The notes under the pieces are model-generated. The model was given only the letters and a program-made list of their open reading frames with translations, made no database searches and was not told the DNA's origin. Made by a program: the position numbers and the translations under genes. From NCBI GenBank assembly GCA_045600045.1, contig JAZRXD010000066.1, positions 1-25,340 on the forward strand: a DNA stretch of 25,340 nt. Reading direction: 5' to 3'. The stretch is from UBA1715 sp045600045. Lineage in GTDB: Bacteria > Bacteroidota > Bacteroidia > Bacteroidales > UBA1715. Position 1 is the stretch's first letter. Every line of letters starts with the position of its first letter. Below are positions 20,967 through 25,340 of the stretch, piece by piece.

Positions 20967-22280
20967 ATGCAAAAGATTGTAATTTATACAGAGTCTAAGT
21001 TCCTGCCAGAAAAGAATTATGTGTTTAAAATTCTTTTTAATGAAATATTGGGAATAGAATACGAAGTTTTCGATACGTCGGTAAGCCAAGTCTATAAATT
21101 TGTGTTGCCGAATGGAAATTTCGTGGAATTTGCCGACGAATTCTTTACGTATATTCCAGAATCAATAGGGTATTGTGACAAGAAATATCTTCCGAAAAAT
21201 ATCTCGAAATTGGGAGGTGTCTTACCCGATGAAACTATTCCTTTCTTGTATGGAAATAATACGTTGACAATTCACGAGAAGAATTTGTATTGTGGTGGCG
21301 ACGTTATCGGTAGTTCATTTTTCATGCTCAGCCGATGGGAAGAAATTGTTTCCGAAAATGTTGATCGTTGGGGACGATTCCCGGAAAAAGATGCGTGTGC
21401 TGTAAAGTTTGGCATAATCCAAAAACCAGTGGTTCATATCTATGCGGAATTGATACGCAAGTTTTTTGCCGATTTCGATATGAAAATAACGCAAAAACAT
21501 ACGTTTCGAAAAACGTTGACTCACGATGTCGATTTCTTGTATAAATGGGGCAAACCAATGGATTTTATTAAAAGTTGTTTTGCAGATTTATTCAAACGCT
21601 TTTCTATTAGAATGTTCAAATCTTCCTTGAAAATGCGACAAACAGGTAACGATCCGTACGATGTGTACAAATCGTTGATGGATTTGAGCGAACGCAATAA
21701 TTTGAAATCTACATTCTACTTTTTGAATAGCAAATTCAATGCGTGGGAATTGGAATCCGAAAAAGGTCAGGCAATCGTAAAATCAATAATTGATAGAAAT
21801 CATAATGTTGGCATTCATTCAAATTATTTCTATGAAAGTGATTCAGAAAAAATTAAAGCTGATAAAGATTTTTATTCAAAGATATTAGGTCGAGAGTTGA
21901 CGCATAATCGTCAACATTATTTGAAATTCAAAATGCCACAGACGTTCCGTGTGTTGGAGCAAAATGGAATTGAGCAGGATAGTAGTATGTATTATCCGCA
22001 TTTCCCTGGTTTTAGAACTGGTATGTGCATTGAACATTCTGTTTTCGATTGTGAACAAAGAAAAGTGCTGAAAATTAAAGAATTACCATTAACTTTGATG
22101 GATGTTTCGTTGCAGGACGCCAGAAAAATTGATGAGGCGTTGGAATGGGTTGATTCATTGATGGCTACAGTGAAAAAATATCATGGTAATTTTGTTTGCT
22201 TGTGGCATAATAGCAGCTTTCATTCTTTGGAATGGGATTTCTTGGAAGGTGTTTACGAACATATTGTTACGTCAAAATAA
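20967..22280 (+). CDS. NodB-like polysaccharide deacetylase family protein (DUF7033-type N-terminus)
   Basis: 437 residues from the ATG at 20967; a TTG 6 nt earlier lies in the terminator T tract. The N-terminal half (about 1-175) has the pattern seen before deacetylase domains in Bacteroidota proteins: FFMLSRWEEIV, NVDRWGRFPEKDA, KPVVHIYAELIR. The NodB-like half begins with LTHDVDFLYKW (D187 and D189), continues with KSTFYFLNS, then NVGIHSNYFYES (H284) and RQHYLKFKMP, and ends with FVCLWHNSSF. The second His of the usual H-x3-H is not present, as in this divergent subgroup. No signal peptide. Probably acts on cytoplasmic or membrane-side glycans; the substrate is unknown. aroC follows after 10 nt. 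Confidence 0.82.
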   Translation: MQKIVIYTESKFLPEKNYVFKILFNEILGIEYEVFDTSVSQVYKFVLPNGNFVEFADEFFTYIPESIGYCDKKYLPKNISKLGGVLPDETIPFLYGNNTLTIHEKNLYCGGDVIGSSFFMLSRWEEIVSENVDRWGRFPEKDACAVKFGIIQKPVVHIYAELIRKFFADFDMKITQKHTFRKTLTHDVDFLYKWGKPMDFIKSCFADLFKRFSIRMFKSSLKMRQTGNDPYDVYKSLMDLSERNNLKSTFYFLNSKFNAWELESEKGQAIVKSIIDRNHNVGIHSNYFYESDSEKIKADKDFYSKILGRELTHNRQHYLKFKMPQTFRVLEQNGIEQDSSMYYPHFPGFRTGMCIEHSVFDCEQRKVLKIKELPLTLMDVSLQDARKIDEALEWVDSLMATVKKYHGNFVCLWHNSSFHSLEWDFLEGVYEHIVTSK

Positions 22281-22290
22281 ATATTTGTAG

Positions 22291-23262
22291 ATGAATAGTT
22301 TCGGTACAATTTTTAGAGTTGAAATTTTTGGAGAAAGTCATGGTCCACAAGTTGGCGTTGTGATTGATGGTTGTCCTGCGGGAATCGCATTGTGCGAAGA
22401 TGATTTTGCTGAAGATTTGCAACGTCGTCGTTCAGGAAAATTGGGAACTACGCCTCGTATCGAAGCTGATAAACCTCATATTGTATGTGGTGTTTTTGAA
22501 GGAAAAACCTGTGGTACACCAATTACTATCCTTTTTGACAATACAAATACAAAGTCGGGAGATTATGCGAATTTACAGGATCATCCTCGTCCTGGTCATG
22601 CTGATTACACTGGAATGGTGAAATATGGTGGTTATAATGATCCTCGTGGAGGAGGACATTTTTCTGGAAGAATAACTTTGGGAATTGTTGCTGCGGGTGT
22701 TGTCGCTAAAAAAATAATTGCTCCAATTGAAATCTCAGCTGAATTAACTGAAGTAGGTGGCCGTACGGATATAGATGAATGTATTAAGGAGGTTATGCAA
22801 CAAAAGGATTCTGTTGGAGGAATGGTTGAATGCGTTTGCAAAAATGTTCCGGTCGGTATGGGCGAACCATTTTTCGACTCTGTTGAATCCGAAATCGCTC
22901 ATGTGATTTTTGCTATTCCTGCAATAAAAAGTATAGAATTTGGAAGTGGAATTGCTGCGGCGAAAATGCGTGGTAGTGAACACAACGATAAGATTATTTC
23001 TGCGGATGGTTCCACAGAAACAAATAACGCAGGTGGTATAAATGGCGGTATAACAAATGGTAACGATATTGTTTTCCGAATTGCTGTGAAACCAACTGCA
23101 AGCATCGGCCAGGCGCAAGAAACATTCAATTTCGCATCGGGAAAGGTGGAATCACTTGAGATTGTTGGTCGTCACGATGCGTGTATTGCTGTCCGTGTTC
23201 CTGTTGTAGCAGAATGTGCCACTGCTATTGCTTTGGCAGATTTGATGCTTCGCTCAAATTAA
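22291..23262 (+). CDS. aroC: Chorismate synthase
   Basis: 323 residues. It converts 5-enolpyruvylshikimate-3-phosphate to chorismate using reduced FMN, the last step of the shikimate pathway. Motifs: FRVEIFGESHG, RRRSGKLGTTPR, RPGHADYTG, RGGGHFSGRITLG, ETNNAGGINGGITNG and GRHDACIAVRVPVV. The GGGHFSGR form and the length shorter than the usual 350-360 residues mark the compact subtype that is normal in Bacteroidales, so this is not a truncation. The gene lies 10 nt after the deacetylase gene and 20 nt before the polymerase gene; no terminator separates them, so readthrough is likely. Confidence 0.96.
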   Translation: MNSFGTIFRVEIFGESHGPQVGVVIDGCPAGIALCEDDFAEDLQRRRSGKLGTTPRIEADKPHIVCGVFEGKTCGTPITILFDNTNTKSGDYANLQDHPRPGHADYTGMVKYGGYNDPRGGGHFSGRITLGIVAAGVVAKKIIAPIEISAELTEVGGRTDIDECIKEVMQQKDSVGGMVECVCKNVPVGMGEPFFDSVESEIAHVIFAIPAIKSIEFGSGIAAAKMRGSEHNDKIISADGSTETNNAGGINGGITNGNDIVFRIAVKPTASIGQAQETFNFASGKVESLEIVGRHDACIAVRVPVVAECATAIALADLMLRSN

Positions 23263-23282
23263 TTTGTTTGTCCATACGAAAA

Positions 23283-24803
23283 ATGGATTCTCTTGAACAA
23301 ACAAGGACTTATATCGCGATTGATTTAAAGTCGTTCTATGCGTCGGTTGAATGCATGGAACGTGGCATGAATCCTCTTACAGATAATTTGGTCGTTGCTG
23401 ATGCAAGTCGTACAGAAAAAACGATTTGCTTAGCTGTCTCACCGGCTTTAAAGTCATTTGGAATTCCTGGCCGCGCTCGTTTGTTCGAAGTTATTCAAAA
23501 GGTTGACGAAGTAAATCGTCAGCGACAATGGCGAAATTACGGAAAAGCATTTAAGAAAAAATCGTGCTCGCTTGATGAATTGAAACGTCATCCGGAATAT
23601 GAAGTTTCGTATGTCGCTGCTCCGCCACGAATGGCTTTGTATATAGATTATAGCACACGTATTTACAATATTTATTTGAAGTATGTCGCTCCTGAAGATA
23701 TGCACGTCTATTCGATTGACGAGGTTTTTATCGACGCAACGAATTATTTATCAACGTACAAAATGACTGCGCATCAATTTGCTATGACAATGATTCAAGA
23801 TGTGTTAAAACAAACTGGAATAACAGCAACCGCAGGTATCGGGACCAATATGTATCTTTGTAAGGTAGCGATGGATATTGTGGCAAAACATGTCGATGCC
23901 GATAAAGATGGAGTTAGAATCGCGGAATTGGATGAAATGTCGTATCGAAAACAATTATGGAATCATCGACCGCTAACTGATTTTTGGCGTGTCGGTCGTG
24001 GAATCGCAAAGAAATTGGAGCTTTATGGCATTACAACGATGGGAGATGTGGCTCGTTGTTCGATTGAAGATGAAAAATTTCTTTATAATTTGTTTGGCGT
24101 AAATGCCGAATTATTGATAGATCATGCATGGGGATGGGAACCTTGCACTATTGACATGGTAAAAGCATACAAACCAGAGGAGAATTCATTGAGTTCCGGT
24201 CAAGTGTTACATAGTCCTTACGAATTTAAAAAAGCTCGTGTTGTGGTTCAGGAGATGGCGGATTCTATGGCTCTTGATTTAGTGGAGAAAAAATTGGTGA
24301 CAGACCAACTGGTTTTGACGGTAAATTATGATTCCGAAAATTTGAATGATCCTAAAATTCGCGAAAAATATAAAGGAGAAATAACTACGGATTTTTACGG
24401 TCGACAAGTTCCGAAATATTCTCATGGCTCGAAATTGTTGTCTCGTCAAACTTCTTCTTCGAAAATGATTATAGATGCGGCAATGTCGATTTTTGATGCT
24501 GTTGTTAATCCGGATTTGCTTATTCGTAGGTTGAATGTTACCGTCAATCATGTTGTTCCGGAATCAAATGTGCAATCAAAGAAAACGGAACTTGGACAGT
24601 TGGATTTGTTTGCGGATTATTCGGCACTGGAACTACAAACACAACGAGAGAATGAGTCTTTGGAAAAGGAACATGCAATGCAGAAAACAATTCTTTCTAT
24701 AAAAAAGAAATTTGGGAAAAATGCCATTTTGAAAGGATTGAATTATCAAGAAGGGGCAACGGCAAAAGAACGTAACGAACAAATCGGAGGACACAAGGCA
24801 TGA
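23283..24803 (+). CDS. Y-family (UmuC/UvrX-like) translesion DNA polymerase
   Basis: 506 residues from the ATG at 23283; the open frame runs back into aroC but MDSLEQTRTYIAIDLKSFYA is the natural beginning. Catalytic acids are visible: D14 in AIDLKSFYASVE, and D146/E147 in VYSIDEVFIDAT. ATAGIGTNMYLCKVA and the helix-hairpin-helix region FWRVGRGIAKKLELYGITTM follow. An insertion with QRQWRNYGKAF and VAAPPRMALY between palm and fingers is typical of the UvrX-like forms found in Firmicutes and mobile elements. It synthesises across DNA lesions. Its last bases overlap the next gene as ATGA, as in Firmicutes UvrX/YolD pairs. No LexA-type operator was recognised. Confidence 0.92.
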   Translation: MDSLEQTRTYIAIDLKSFYASVECMERGMNPLTDNLVVADASRTEKTICLAVSPALKSFGIPGRARLFEVIQKVDEVNRQRQWRNYGKAFKKKSCSLDELKRHPEYEVSYVAAPPRMALYIDYSTRIYNIYLKYVAPEDMHVYSIDEVFIDATNYLSTYKMTAHQFAMTMIQDVLKQTGITATAGIGTNMYLCKVAMDIVAKHVDADKDGVRIAELDEMSYRKQLWNHRPLTDFWRVGRGIAKKLELYGITTMGDVARCSIEDEKFLYNLFGVNAELLIDHAWGWEPCTIDMVKAYKPEENSLSSGQVLHSPYEFKKARVVVQEMADSMALDLVEKKLVTDQLVLTVNYDSENLNDPKIREKYKGEITTDFYGRQVPKYSHGSKLLSRQTSSSKMIIDAAMSIFDAVVNPDLLIRRLNVTVNHVVPESNVQSKKTELGQLDLFADYSALELQTQRENESLEKEHAMQKTILSIKKKFGKNAILKGLNYQEGATAKERNEQIGGHKA

Positions 24804-25219
24804 ACGATAATTATGACGATATAATTAATTTGCCACATCACGTGTCGAAACAATTTCCACAAATGTCGATGGAAAATCGTGCGGCACAATTCGCTCCGTT
24901 TGCTGCATTGTCTGGTCACGATGAAGCTATCCGTGAAACTGCCCGTTTGACCGAAGAACAAATTGATTTAGATGAAACCAGTGCGGGGATTTTGAATCAA
25001 CAAATTGCTTTGCTCCGTCAAAATTTGAAGGAAAAACCTCTGATTACTGTTCGATATTTTAAGGCGGATTCTAAAAAATCAGGTGGTTATTATATGGAAT
25101 TTACAGGTCGTTTAAAGATTATTGATGAATATAACAAGTGTTTTGTTTTTTGTGAAGGTGAATCTGTTCCAATATCGTCTATTATTGAAATAAGCTTGGA
25201 ATGTCTAGTCCTAAAATAG
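24800..25219 (+). CDS. YolD-like protein, partner of the Y-family polymerase
   Basis: 139 residues. It starts with NDNYDDIINLPHHVSKQFPQ, then MSMENRAAQFAPFAALSGHD and RETARLTEEQIDLDE, the characteristic N-terminal half of YolD-like proteins next to UvrX-type polymerases. The C-terminal half is beta-rich (ITVRYFKADSKKSGGYYMEF, SVPISSIIEISLECL) and resembles the YolD core, which is thought from fold comparison to work like UmuD in modulating the polymerase. It has no catalytic motif. Its start codon overlaps the stop of the polymerase gene (ATGA), so stoichiometric translation is likely. Confidence 0.88.
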   Translation: MNDNYDDIINLPHHVSKQFPQMSMENRAAQFAPFAALSGHDEAIRETARLTEEQIDLDETSAGILNQQIALLRQNLKEKPLITVRYFKADSKKSGGYYMEFTGRLKIIDEYNKCFVFCEGESVPISSIIEISLECLVLK

Positions 25220-25253
25220 CGTTACAGTTTTTTATAGGACAAAATTAATTAAT

Positions 25254-25288
25254 AAAATCACAGCAGATTTCGATCTGTTGTGATTTTT
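25254..25288 (+). terminator. Bidirectional terminator after the polymerase/YolD cassette
   Basis: A 15-bp stem (25254-25268 with 25273-25287, one G-U wobble) is closed by TTCG, an exceptionally stable tetraloop, and flanked by an A run on one side and a T run on the other. It can work in both directions, which suits convergent genes. Confidence 0.9.
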
Positions 25289-25304
25289 GTTTTACGATAT
25301 GTTT

Positions 25305-25340
25305 TTATTTGGCAACTTCGTTGATTGTGCATCCACTCAG
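25305..25340 (-). CDS. Possible 3' end of a minus-strand gene (partial)
   Basis: Read on the minus strand from the window edge, the bases encode LSGCTINEVAK and then TAA at 25307-25305. The stop lies just before the bidirectional hairpin, the placement expected for a convergent gene. Eleven codons are too few to name a product, and the frame could be accidental. Confidence 0.35.
   Translation of the reverse strand: MSGCTINEVAK

Noticed and set aside
22291..23262. Chorismate synthase looked truncated at 323 residues.
   Set aside because: All signature motifs, including the C-terminal GRHDACIAVRVP, are present, and the GGGHFSGR subtype is compact in Bacteroidales, so it is taken as complete.
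23181..23282. N-terminal extension of the Y-family polymerase overlapping aroC.
   Set aside because: The extension (Cys-rich) is antithetic to the family start; the catalytic DLKSFYASVE motif is normally within 20 residues of the N-terminus, which fits the ATG at 23283.
25326..25340. LSGC on the minus strand as a lipoprotein lipobox.
   Set aside because: It is followed by only seven codons before the stop, so it cannot be an N-terminal lipobox. It is better read as the C-terminus of a partial gene, if coding at all.

Overview
The window looks like a chromosomal segment of an AT-rich anaerobic Bacteroidota, most likely a fibre-degrading gut or rumen Bacteroidales. The sequence reasons are two kinds of type IX secretion system (T9SS) C-terminal domain, Bacteroidota-style promoters (TTTG, about 19 nt, TAnnTTTG), near-absence of Shine-Dalgarno sites, and Bacteroidota-type versions of DPP7, GreA, AroC and PyrC. 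No rRNA, tRNA, CRISPR array or insertion sequence was seen, and no gene-free stretch exceeds 300 bases.

Layout. (1) 2-277: the 3' end of a protein with a gliding-motility/T9SS type B C-terminal domain, then a strong terminator. (2) 514-9750: a single 3078-residue secreted enzyme. From sequence I read signal peptide, CE4/NodB deacetylase, CBM4_9-like module, GH11 xylanase, GH8 (exo-oligoxylanase-like), three InlB/Flg_new repeats, CBM35-like module, GH26 mannanase, a long stalk of alternating Flg_new and FIVAR-like modules, two GQYP helical repeats and a T9SS type A sorting domain. It has its own consensus promoter. (3) 9922-10756, minus strand: an exported SagB-like nitroreductase overlapped by a small PLDc_N-like membrane protein. 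(4) 10838-12432: a NarL/LuxR-type histidine kinase and response regulator pair. (5) 12491-14192: a MurG-like glycosyltransferase divergent from the XTP/dITP pyrophosphatase rdgB. (6) 14230-18492: a tight operon of polyprenol-phosphate glycosyltransferase, dihydroorotase and S46 dipeptidyl-peptidase. (7) 18570-19979: a divergent pair, a small exported Cys-containing protein and a membrane-anchored coiled-coil protein. (8) 20065-20933: greA and a HIT protein. (9) 20967-25219: a NodB-like polysaccharide deacetylase, chorismate synthase, and a translationally coupled Y-family polymerase/YolD-like cassette. The final bases hold what may be the 3' end of a minus-strand gene.

The accessory highlight is the giant enzyme. 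It puts deacetylation, endo- and exo-attack on xylan and mannan hydrolysis on one surface-anchored or secreted chain, with no SusC/SusD genes beside it in this window. Most other genes are housekeeping. Secondary points of interest are possible leader or attenuator hairpins before greA and before the gene at 20967, a Gln in place of the first His of the dihydroorotase HxH motif, and the Firmicutes-like polymerase cassette.
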